A stretch of 22,027 nucleotides of DNA from Bacillota bacterium (lineage in GTDB: Bacteria; Bacillota; Clostridia; Christensenellales; Aristaeellaceae), in the NCBI GenBank assembly GCA_023459275.1, contig JAEWVC010000051.1, positions 1 through 22,027 of the forward strand. The letters are read 5' to 3'. Positions 16,179 through 22,027 of the stretch are shown in pieces. The translations under genes and the position numbers were made by a program. Below the pieces are notes generated by a model. That model was not told the origin of the DNA and made no database searches. It saw only the letters and a list, made by a program, of their open reading frames with translations. Each line of letters opens with the position of its first letter. Position 1 is the stretch's first letter.

Positions 16179-16571
16179 ATGAAGGTACAGGGACCCTATG
16201 CGTATTTCGGAATCATTGACGCCTTAAATGAATCCAGGGATTATGCGCAATTTGACAAGGATGAAAGCTTTGAGGATAAGCTTAAGGAGCATCATTGTGT
16301 TTCTGTCCCGGACGATATCATCAATACGTGGTGGGCTCCATTATTGGCAATGAAATCGTACTTTCACGAATATTCCCGCCCATCAACGGCGCTTGCCCGA
16401 TGGGGCGTAACATTGATTCCGCCTGAGTCGCTGGATCTGTTTCACAATATCATCATGTCTGCCACTGCATCAGAATTTTGGGAGCAATGCCCAAAAGATG
16501 TGAACGGACTGCTGGCTTTGGTTGAAAAGGCGAAAAGAGAAAACAAATTTGTTATCCACTACGGCGTATAA
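16179..16571 (+). CDS. Hypothetical protein, 130 residues
   Basis: I do not recognise the family. The protein is acidic to neutral and soluble, with several aromatic residues (FHEYSR, INTWWAPLLAMKSYFHE) and predicted mixed helix; no signal peptide or membrane segment is seen. The start is set at ATG 16179 because AGGTG lies 9 nt upstream. An ATG at 16158 in the same frame has no ribosome site and lies against the hairpin. It is the first gene after promoter copy 1, and the P-loop gene follows after 50 nt, probably in the same transcript. Codon use is richer in AT than in the neighbouring operon, which hints at a different origin. Confidence 0.78.
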   Translation: MKVQGPYAYFGIIDALNESRDYAQFDKDESFEDKLKEHHCVSVPDDIINTWWAPLLAMKSYFHEYSRPSTALARWGVTLIPPESLDLFHNIIMSATASEFWEQCPKDVNGLLALVEKAKRENKFVIHYGV

Positions 16572-16621
16572 GCAAAATCCGGAGCAGACAGGTTCCAATT
16601 TGCCGCGGAGGTTTGTAACGT

Positions 16622-17296
16622 ATGCTCATCGGCATCGAAAGCAATATCTTGCGCTACCACCTGCGGAACGTCTATTTTATCAACGGGACGGCCTATGCCG
16701 GCAAATCAACCATGGTTGCCATGCTTGCGAAAAACTACAATATGGTGCATTGCGGTGAAAATTACCACGCAGAGCGCATGGACCAGTTTATCACGCCTGC
16801 GCAGCAGCCAAGCCACGGGTACTTTCAAACCATGAAGGACTGGCAGGCGTTTGTAAACCGCACGCCGGAGGAATACGCCGCATGGATCGACGGCGGCTGT
16901 CAGGAAGCGGCACAGATGGAGATCGCGGAGCTCCTTCGTATTCCCGATTCCCGCAAGGTGATTGTGGATACGAACATACCTCTTGATATGCTGCATGAAA
17001 TATCGGATTACCATCGTGTGGCCATCATGCTGTCCCCCCAAGCCATGTCGGTGGAAAAATTCTTTGACCGGGACGATGCGGACAAGCAATTTATATTGGA
17101 ACAGATAAAGCAGGCGGAGGACCCCGAAAAAACAATGGCCAATTACAGGGCGTGCATCGCAAGGATCAACAGCAAGGAACGCTACGATGCATTTGCCAAC
17201 AGCGGCTTTTTCACCTTGGTACGGCAGAACGCGCAAAAGGATACCCGGACGGAAACCATGCAGGCTTTGGCCGCGCATTTCGGGCTGGAACCCTGA
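16622..17296 (+). CDS. P-loop kinase-like NTPase
   Basis: The 224-residue protein has a Walker A motif GTAYAGKST near residues 22-30, preceded by the hydrophobic strand VYFI. A strand with acidic end, KVIVDTNIP (about residues 112-120), and a basic lid-like region further on suggest a small-molecule or nucleotide kinase fold of the AAA_18/shikimate-kinase type. Conserved-looking stretches are CGENYH, RTPEEYAAWI and ISDYHRVAIMLSPQAMSVE. I recall similar uncharacterised proteins in Clostridia, but no substrate is known to me. ATG 16622 has GGAGG 9-10 nt upstream. It is probably in one transcript with the gene at 16179. Confidence 0.82.
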   Translation: MLIGIESNILRYHLRNVYFINGTAYAGKSTMVAMLAKNYNMVHCGENYHAERMDQFITPAQQPSHGYFQTMKDWQAFVNRTPEEYAAWIDGGCQEAAQMEIAELLRIPDSRKVIVDTNIPLDMLHEISDYHRVAIMLSPQAMSVEKFFDRDDADKQFILEQIKQAEDPEKTMANYRACIARINSKERYDAFANSGFFTLVRQNAQKDTRTETMQALAAHFGLEP

Positions 17297-17405
17297 CAGA
17301 CAGGAATTTGCGCCTGATCCGGCAGAAACGGTCAGAGGTATGCATCATGATTCCATGGCGGCCCAAGCATGAAGCCTCGGACCCTCTCAATTTTCGGAGG
17401 TTGTT

Positions 17406-17828
17406 ATGTTCAACATGAAGTATGTGTCAGAAGAAGACAAGACATTTTGGTTTTCACTTGACCATCTTTTGAGCCAAAGGGAGTTTGACCTAAAGATCAG
17501 AGAGAAACGGGGATATATCCTCTGTGACGGAGATCATCCCATTGGCATATTAAGGTATAATCTGCTATGGGATCATACGCCGTTTCTTACGCTCATAGAG
17601 ATCAAAGACTCCTTTCAGGGAAAAGGATTTGGCAGACAAGCGGTGCGATATTGGGAAAATGAAATGCGTGAAATTGGATATAGCGTGGTCATGATTTCAA
17701 CCGCCGTTGATAAGCAAGCCCAGCATTTTTACAGAAAGCTTGGCTACAAGGAGACCGGCGGTGTTTTCTTTGCGAATACCATGCCGTTTGAGAGGCCGCA
17801 GGAAATGTTCATGTCCAAACTTCTTTGA
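17406..17828 (+). CDS. GNAT family N-acetyltransferase
   Basis: The 140-residue protein has the GNAT fold. Motif A for acetyl-CoA binding is LIEIKDSFQGKGFGRQAV (QGKGFG, near residues 71-76), and motif B is QAQHFYRKLGYKETGG (near 103-118). The acceptor substrate cannot be told from the sequence. ATG 17406 has CGGAGG 5 nt upstream. No promoter is clear in the 109 bp before it; it may be read from promoter copy 1. The gene is AT-rich compared with the operon. The second copy of the promoter repeat begins 42 bp after its stop codon. Confidence 0.9.
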   Translation: MFNMKYVSEEDKTFWFSLDHLLSQREFDLKIREKRGYILCDGDHPIGILRYNLLWDHTPFLTLIEIKDSFQGKGFGRQAVRYWENEMREIGYSVVMISTAVDKQAQHFYRKLGYKETGGVFFANTMPFERPQEMFMSKLL

Positions 17829-17870
17829 TTCTCCCTGATGGGCCATGAAATACAGATGTATCAAAGGGCA

Positions 17871-17941
17871 GCCCGCTTTTTGTTGCGGCGGGACCGCTTT
17901 TGCTTTATAATCATGGAAAACAATGGCATCCATCCGCGAGG
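17871..17941 (+). repeat. Terminator-tail/promoter/leader element, copy 2
   Basis: It carries the same 19-bp start as copy 1 (17871-17889), the same TTTTGC and TATAAT positions, and CCGCGAGG 22 nt after the -10 box. Unlike copy 1, the 5' arm of the terminator stem is not intact here (only GGGC near 17840), so termination is probably weak. Confidence 0.7.
17883..17911 (+). promoter_or_regulatory. Promoter within repeat copy 2
   Basis: TTGCGG (17883-17888) and TATAAT (17906-17911) are 17 bp apart, identical in boxes and spacing to copy 1. It should drive the HD-domain gene at 17988, with a leader of about 70 nt. Confidence 0.75.
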
Positions 17942-17987
17942 CAAACAGGAATTTGCATCGCTAAATATGTGATAGGGAGAAAAAATC

Positions 17988-18452
17988 ATGGATAGAATTG
18001 AGAAAGTCCGAGAATATGTTGATTCCGTACTTTTACATATCCCGGATCCAGTTGAAAGAAGATGCGGTTATCTGCATTTGTATGGTGTGTCACAGGCTTG
18101 TGCGCTGATAGCCTTGAAAAGAAATGAAAATGCCGAGCTGGCAACGATAGCGGGTATGCTTCACGATATCTATGCGTATGCAGCTATGAATACAAAGGAG
18201 CACGCCCATAAGGGTGCAGACATGGCGAGAGAAATATTAACTTCATTGCGGTGCTTCACCAGCGGTGAAATAGATACAATTTGCAGCGCGATATACAACC
18301 ACAGCAGCAAAGATGGTAAATTTTCCGCCTTTGTTGAGGTGCTAATTGATGCCGATGTTTTGCAGCATTGCTTATACAATCCGCTGTTCGATATTGCCGG
18401 GCACAGAAAACAGAGGTGTGAGAATCTTCAGATAGAGTTTGGTTTGGTTTAG
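17988..18452 (+). CDS. HD-domain protein (putative phosphohydrolase)
   Basis: The 154-residue protein shows an HD metal site: H30 in HLYGVSQ, H58-D59 in GMLHDIYAYA, then EHAHKGA, YNHSSK and the final acidic residue in IDADVLQH. Such domains hydrolyse phosphomonoesters or phosphodiesters, often of nucleotides; the substrate here is unknown. ATG 17988 has AGGGAGA about 8 nt upstream. The gene is clearly AT-richer than the window average and has its own promoter in repeat copy 2. No terminator is obvious after it. Confidence 0.88.
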   Translation: MDRIEKVREYVDSVLLHIPDPVERRCGYLHLYGVSQACALIALKRNENAELATIAGMLHDIYAYAAMNTKEHAHKGADMAREILTSLRCFTSGEIDTICSAIYNHSSKDGKFSAFVEVLIDADVLQHCLYNPLFDIAGHRKQRCENLQIEFGLV

Positions 18453-18541
18453 GATATGAAAACAATAAGAGCCCGATAAATTCCAAACTTCCAGACAGTT
18501 TCAAATTGCGGTTCATTCATCAAATCGGAGGTGTTCGTATC

Positions 18542-18967
18542 ATGGGGGATGCATTGAAAATCAACATGTACGCATTTACCTTGGACTGCAAAGACCCTGG
18601 CGAACTAGCAAAATTCTATGCGGCGCTGCTCAAATGGGAGATACCGTTTCAAGATGATGATTATGTATGCGTGAGCCCTCCCGGAACAAATCAGGGGGCG
18701 TACCCTTGTATACTGTTTCAGCGAAATCCTGAGTACAAACCGCCTGTATGGCCGGAAGCGCCGGAAGCCCAGCAGCAAATGGCGCATATGGACTTCGCCG
18801 TAAACGATTTGGAAACAGCGGTCCAGTATGCCATCCAGTGCGGGGCGGCAATCGCGGACGAGCAATTTTCCGATGGCTGGAAAGTCATGTTTGACCCCGC
18901 CGGGCACCCTTTTTGCCTGTGCCAGATGAAATCCCTTTTCGAAAGCCCCCATTTTGCGTTGCTGTAG
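18542..18967 (+). CDS. VOC superfamily (glyoxalase-like) protein
   Basis: The 141-residue protein has the paired beta-alpha-beta-beta-beta modules of the vicinal oxygen chelate fold. The first half begins FTLDCKDPGELAKFYAALL, and the second HMDFAVNDLETAVQYAIQCG, ending in MFDPAGHPFCLC. These modules often bind a metal ion and occur in glyoxalases, dioxygenases and antibiotic-resistance proteins; no specific activity can be assigned. ATG 18542 is preferred because GGAGG lies about 10 nt upstream; the open frame extends 12 codons further without a better site. It is followed after 28 nt by another VOC gene. Confidence 0.88.
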   Translation: MGDALKINMYAFTLDCKDPGELAKFYAALLKWEIPFQDDDYVCVSPPGTNQGAYPCILFQRNPEYKPPVWPEAPEAQQQMAHMDFAVNDLETAVQYAIQCGAAIADEQFSDGWKVMFDPAGHPFCLCQMKSLFESPHFALL

Positions 18968-18995
18968 CACGTGCATATGCGGGAAAGGAGCCTGT

Positions 18996-19421
18996 ATGAT
19001 TGCAGTCACCCCGAATTTCAATTTTGACGGCCGCTGCGAAGAAGCAATGGCGCTGTACAAGGCGGCGCTAGGTGCAGAAACCGGCTGCCTGCTGCGGTAT
19101 GAAGACGCGGACAAGGCCGATTGGGCAAGGCCCCTGACCCCCGAACAGGAAAAATACATCTACCATGCGGAGCTCTTTTTCGGCGGGCAGCGGATGATGA
19201 TGTGTGACAACCTGGATGTTCCCTTCAAAAAAAGCACAGCCCTGTCGCTTACTGTCACCTTTGACACAAAGGAGGAGGTGCGGCGGGCTTACGGGATCAT
19301 GCGCGAGGGCAGCGAAACCATCTACCCCTTGCACAGCACAACGTACAGCTCCTGCGAGGTGGTGTTTATCGACCGGTTTGGATTCCGGTGGGGATTTATG
19401 ACCGAGCAAACGGAGCGGTAA
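18996..19421 (+). CDS. VOC family protein, PhnB-like
   Basis: The 141-residue protein is of the PhnB-like branch of the VOC fold. It begins MIAVTPNFNFDGRCEEAMAL, then LYKAALGAE, and it has FFGGQRMMMCD and FIDRFGFRWGFM toward the end. PhnB-like proteins are often annotated as 3-demethylubiquinone methyltransferase-like, but no methyltransferase function is supported. ATG 18996 has AAAGGAG 5 nt upstream. It is 28 nt from the preceding VOC gene, so the two are probably co-transcribed. Confidence 0.9.
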   Translation: MIAVTPNFNFDGRCEEAMALYKAALGAETGCLLRYEDADKADWARPLTPEQEKYIYHAELFFGGQRMMMCDNLDVPFKKSTALSLTVTFDTKEEVRRAYGIMREGSETIYPLHSTTYSSCEVVFIDRFGFRWGFMTEQTER

Positions 19422-19483
19422 AGTCCCGTTTTGTACGGCCGTATGCGGCGGCGCGCGCAAACGGAGCTTGGAGGTGAAGCAGT

Positions 19484-19672
19484 ATGGCGGCATACACCAA
19501 GGAAGAACTGGCGGAGGCGCTTAGGGCCGTTTTGTCCATCATCCACAAGTGCGAAAAGGCGCAGGAGAAGTTTCCGGAGGGGAACGCCCACCACACGCTG
19601 CTGAAAAACCGGCTGAAAGCCATGCATATTTCCAAGGCGCTGATCGAGGAGGCGCTTAGCCGTGCGGAATGA
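19484..19672 (+). CDS. Small conserved-looking protein, 62 residues
   Basis: An all-helical 62-residue protein beginning MAAYTKEELAEALRAVLSII, with HKCEKAQEKFPEGNAHHTLL in the middle. I recall very similar small proteins in many Clostridia, without known function. The ribosome site GGAGGTGAAG lies 8-10 nt upstream of the ATG. Its last codons contain the start of the following acetyltransferase gene, so the two are likely coupled in translation. Confidence 0.78.
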   Translation: MAAYTKEELAEALRAVLSIIHKCEKAQEKFPEGNAHHTLLKNRLKAMHISKALIEEALSRAE

Positions 19673-20159
19673 ATGCCAGGGGATCGCGGAGGGCGGAATC
19701 CGGATCCTGGAAGCCGGTATTGATAGCCAGGAGGCAACCCTGCTTTTAAAGGAATTATCCGCGGCGCTGAGCGCCATCACAGGGAACAGCGGCGAAGCAA
19801 GCTTTGATGCAAGCGATATGGCCAACGAAAAATCCGTGTTCGTCATCGCAATGATCCAGGATGAGCCCGTTGGCTGTGGCGCAATCAGAAGGCTTGACAG
19901 CCGCACCGCTGAAATCAAGAGAATGTACGCAAAAAAGAGCGGTTCCGGGATAGGCACATGCATTTTGAACTATTTAAGAAACAAGACCATCGGATTCGGA
20001 TATGAAACCCTGGTCTTGGAAACAAGGAAGGTCAATACAAAGGCCGTGGCATTTTATCTGAAAAACGGCTTCCACGTGACCGAAAACTACGGGAAATACG
20101 CGGGGCAGGATGAGGCGGTCTGCTTTGCGCAGGGCATAAGGGTGGCGGAGCGAGGCTAG
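19662..20159 (+). CDS. GNAT family N-acetyltransferase
   Basis: The 165-residue acetyltransferase has the motif A region EIKRMYAKKSGSGIGTCIL (SGSGIG, about residues 98-103) and motif B NTKAVAFYLKNGFHVTENYG (about 126-145). The upstream strand EPVGCGAIRRLD fits MarR-associated or aminoglycoside-like GNATs, but the substrate is unknown. The start is GTG 19662, inside the end of the previous gene (overlap of 11 nt), with GAGGAGG about 10 nt upstream. The first in-frame ATG comes much later and would remove part of the fold. A GGCGGC/GCCGCC hairpin (20171-20186) follows without a U tract. Confidence 0.88.
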   Translation: MRNECQGIAEGGIRILEAGIDSQEATLLLKELSAALSAITGNSGEASFDASDMANEKSVFVIAMIQDEPVGCGAIRRLDSRTAEIKRMYAKKSGSGIGTCILNYLRNKTIGFGYETLVLETRKVNTKAVAFYLKNGFHVTENYGKYAGQDEAVCFAQGIRVAERG

Positions 20160-20270
20160 CCATACCAAAGGGCGGCACCTGCCGCCGCGTGTCCGTCTTC
20201 CAATCTCTATGGAGTTCCCCCGCGCAATCCGCCGCAGCGGCGCTTACAAATGACCGGGAGGAAAGCCAGC

Positions 20271-21692
20271 ATGCAGCTTTCAAAACATCCGTTTTTTATG
20301 CTCGACGGTTCCCCGCAGTACAGCGACAGGAAATTATCGGCACTGGCCAGCAAAAAAAGCATATTTGTCAAAGATGGAACGCCGCAGCAAGCCGTTGACG
20401 CGCTTACGGAGCCTTCCACAAGGCTCCGGGCGGAGGTCCGGTGGTTTCCGGGCTGCACGCCGGAGGCCGCGAAGGCTTTGGCCCGGTTTGCCTGCGCGGC
20501 GGATGAGCGCATCTCCGCCGGCGCCGCCTCCCTGCCGCCGCTGGCCGTATTCAACGCGCTGCTGTACGCCCTGCCCCTGCGGAAGCCGGAGGGGGCCGGC
20601 CTTGCCAAGGCGCTGAATGACCTTGGAAAATACCGGTCGAGTCTTCATGCCCAGAATATCCTGGACTTGATCAACAATGACCGGAAGCTGGCGAGGTTTC
20701 CCCTGCTTTCCGGCCCGGAAGCTGTGGACGCGGAGCTTGCCGCGCTGGCGGCGGACGCCAAAGCCCTTGCGGTCAGCGTGTTCAAAAGTCTCGACCCCCG
20801 GGAGCAGGGGGCATTTGCCGCCCAGCTTGACAGCACGTCCATCCTCACCAAAGCGGAGATTACCGGAATGCAGCTTGCGGAACTGGCGGCTAAAGACATA
20901 AGTGCCCGTCCGGACCCGGGCAAGCGGCTAAAGGACCTTGAGGGTGCTGTCGCAAAGCTGAAAAACGCCCAGACCTCCGCCCCGGCGGCTGCTGCACCGC
21001 CGCGCCCGGCGGGCAATGCGCAGGGTGCGGAAATGCAGCCGCAAGCCGCCTCTTATACGGAATCGGAAGGCGGCACCGTCTACACGGTGTCCGCCTCCAC
21101 TCCCCCTGTGATTCCGGCGTTCTGCACCTGCTGCATGGACCCTGTCCGGGAAGAGGATATCGGCGAAGACGGGCTATTTGGCACCGGGGAACTTTCCCCC
21201 GCGCAGAAATTTCCCCTTTGCCCCGCCTGCCGCAGCCACAGCAGCCGGCCGCCTTCCAATGTTCTCATGCTATGCATCCTGCCCATCTTCGCGGCCATGC
21301 TCCTGGCGGCCATGCTGGGCCGGGCAGGCGGCAGCACGGCTGTACCGTTTGTCCTTTTTTGCATTTTTGCGTACGCGGCGCATCTTTTCCAGCTTCAGCA
21401 GACCGTAAAACGCGTACCCTTTGGGTACGGGCACGCCGGCAGTTGGGAATCCGTGCGCATCCTGCATAGCGGCGCGGACGGGGAAAATACAGTGTACGGA
21501 TTTTCAAGCAAAGCATACGCCGCCCTGTTCGCACAAAAGAACGGCGCCGAAATAACGGAAACCCCCGTCTCCGTGGAGCTCAAGGTTGCCGAACTTATGA
21601 AAGAGTCGCCGTCCTTTAGCAAGCTGTTCCGCCTGTGGCGGGGTGTTGCCCTGACCTTTTCCCTCGTAATCCTGTTCCTGCTATCTGCCTGA
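20271..21692 (+). CDS. Membrane protein with J-like N-terminus and cysteine cluster
   Basis: I do not recognise a named family for this 473-residue protein. Residues 5-61 (HPFFMLDGS ... AEVRWFPG) resemble an uncharacterised domain that I would compare with J-like chaperone domains: a short opening HPF-LDGS, a central helix, then LTEPSTRLRAEVRWFPG. Residues 62-230 are helical and alanine-rich, 232-280 form a disordered Ala/Pro linker, and a likely zinc site follows with CTCC (285-288) and CPAC (317-320). Two membrane helices lie at about 331-350 and 355-375, a small soluble part at 380-450, and a last membrane helix at 456-472. ATG 20271 has GGGAGG about 9-10 nt upstream; an ATG seven codons earlier lacks one. 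GC content is like the operon, unlike the AT-rich genes before it. Confidence 0.82.
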   Translation: MQLSKHPFFMLDGSPQYSDRKLSALASKKSIFVKDGTPQQAVDALTEPSTRLRAEVRWFPGCTPEAAKALARFACAADERISAGAASLPPLAVFNALLYALPLRKPEGAGLAKALNDLGKYRSSLHAQNILDLINNDRKLARFPLLSGPEAVDAELAALAADAKALAVSVFKSLDPREQGAFAAQLDSTSILTKAEITGMQLAELAAKDISARPDPGKRLKDLEGAVAKLKNAQTSAPAAAAPPRPAGNAQGAEMQPQAASYTESEGGTVYTVSASTPPVIPAFCTCCMDPVREEDIGEDGLFGTGELSPAQKFPLCPACRSHSSRPPSNVLMLCILPIFAAMLLAAMLGRAGGSTAVPFVLFCIFAYAAHLFQLQQTVKRVPFGYGHAGSWESVRILHSGADGENTVYGFSSKAYAALFAQKNGAEITETPVSVELKVAELMKESPSFSKLFRLWRGVALTFSLVILFLLSA

Positions 21693-22027
21693 CGCGGCCC
21701 CGGTGGCCATGGATGTTCCATGAACGGGCGAAAAAAGGAAGCCCGCGCAACCGGCAGCCCCTATCCTAGAATAAAATAAATCGCCAGCGTAGGGCGGGGG
21801 GGGTGCCCCCGCCGCTTCGTTTTTTCCATCACGGCCTTGGCCGCAGCGAAGCTTCCGGCGGGGGCAAGCCCCCGCCCTACCGAGCGTGATGTGACGATAT
21901 CCGGATTCCTGCGTCATGGATGCCTCCCCTTTTGAACCGGCATCCGCCCCGGTTTCCAAAGCGCACAAGCATATTTTTATACAGTGATATGAAGTTTTCC
22001 AGGGGGCCCGGGGGCGCCTTTTTCAAA
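21693..22027. other. Gene-free 3' end of window
   Basis: No credible gene lies in these 335 bp. They hold an ACGGGC/GCCCGC hairpin (near 21723-21747) without a U tract, the palindromic element at 21789-21880, and a tail with an AT-rich patch near 21970. Open frames across it, including a minus-strand one of 95 codons, follow the palindrome and have no family-like features. Confidence 0.7.
21789..21880. repeat. Palindromic REP/MITE-like element, about 92 bp
   Basis: The left arm begins GTAGGGCGGGGG and ends TGCCCCCGCC (21789-21813). The right arm (21857-21880) is nearly its reverse complement. Each arm is itself a hairpin (GGCGGGGGCAAGCCCCCGCC on the right). Between them GCTTCG/CGAAGC and CGGCC-TT-GGCCG continue the symmetry. 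Elements with this GTAGGGCGGGGG start are, from memory, frequent between genes in Clostridia. No transposase is present. Confidence 0.7.

Noticed and set aside
16048..17941. Integron cassette array or integrative element bounded by the direct repeats
   Set aside because: No integrase, attC-like site or other recombinase is visible, and the repeats hold promoter parts. The weaker description as a duplicated promoter element is kept.
17300..17956. 12-bp repeat ACAGGAATTTGC at 17300-17311 and 17945-17956
   Set aside because: Exact 12-mers are expected several times by chance in 22 kb, and the surroundings do not align.
21681..21968. Minus-strand frame of 95 codons at the right end
   Set aside because: It runs through the palindromic repeat and has low-complexity translation and no ribosome site.

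Overview
The window reads as part of a fairly GC-rich Firmicutes chromosome, most likely an anaerobic gut-type member of the Clostridia. The reasons are the gene order of the rimP-nusA-infB cluster, the AGGAGG-type ribosome binding sites, a class I fructose-bisphosphate aldolase, a PflX-type radical SAM protein, and palindromic intergenic repeats of a kind I associate with Clostridia. No ribosomal RNA, tRNA, CRISPR array, transposase or integrase was seen. The first 88 bases are almost pure C (69 C in a row at 20-88) and look like a sequencing or assembly artefact at a contig edge.

Minus strand, 13.7 kb down to 0.1 kb, is one long housekeeping block for translation and RNA metabolism. In transcription order it holds rimP, nusA, rnpM (ylxR), ylxQ, infB, rbfA, nrnA, truB, ribF, rpsO, pnp, an M16 zinc peptidase and a MazG-like dUTPase that runs into the poly-C edge. 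Several junctions overlap by a few bases (rnpM/ylxQ, rbfA/nrnA, nrnA/truB). The block starts from an extended -10 promoter and a leader of about 250 nt that carries two weak terminator-like hairpins and a long-range pairing. This fits the attenuation by NusA known for the same operon in Bacillus subtilis. A second good promoter sits in front of rpsO. The spacers infB-rbfA (374 bp), rpsO-pnp (270 bp), ribF-rpsO (229 bp) and pnp-M16 (223 bp) contain hairpins, repeats or promoters but no genes.

Plus strand, 14.2-16.0 kb, diverges from rimP: class I aldolase followed by a PflX-like radical SAM protein with a TTG start, closed by a strong terminator.

Plus strand, 16.1-21.7 kb, is an accessory stretch of small, mostly single-domain genes: an unknown protein, a P-loop kinase-like protein, two GNAT acetyltransferases, an HD-domain protein, two VOC (glyoxalase-fold) proteins, a 62-residue conserved-looking protein, and a 473-residue membrane protein with a possible J-like N-terminal domain and a cysteine cluster. 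Part of this stretch is visibly richer in AT than the operon. A terminator-tail/promoter/leader element occurs twice here (16048-16117 and 17871-17941) with conserved spacing and brackets three genes. The last 335 bp hold no gene but contain a roughly 92-bp palindromic repeat.

No clearly new defence or mobile system is visible. The most unusual items are the rimP-nusA leader, the duplicated promoter element and the membrane protein at 20271-21692.
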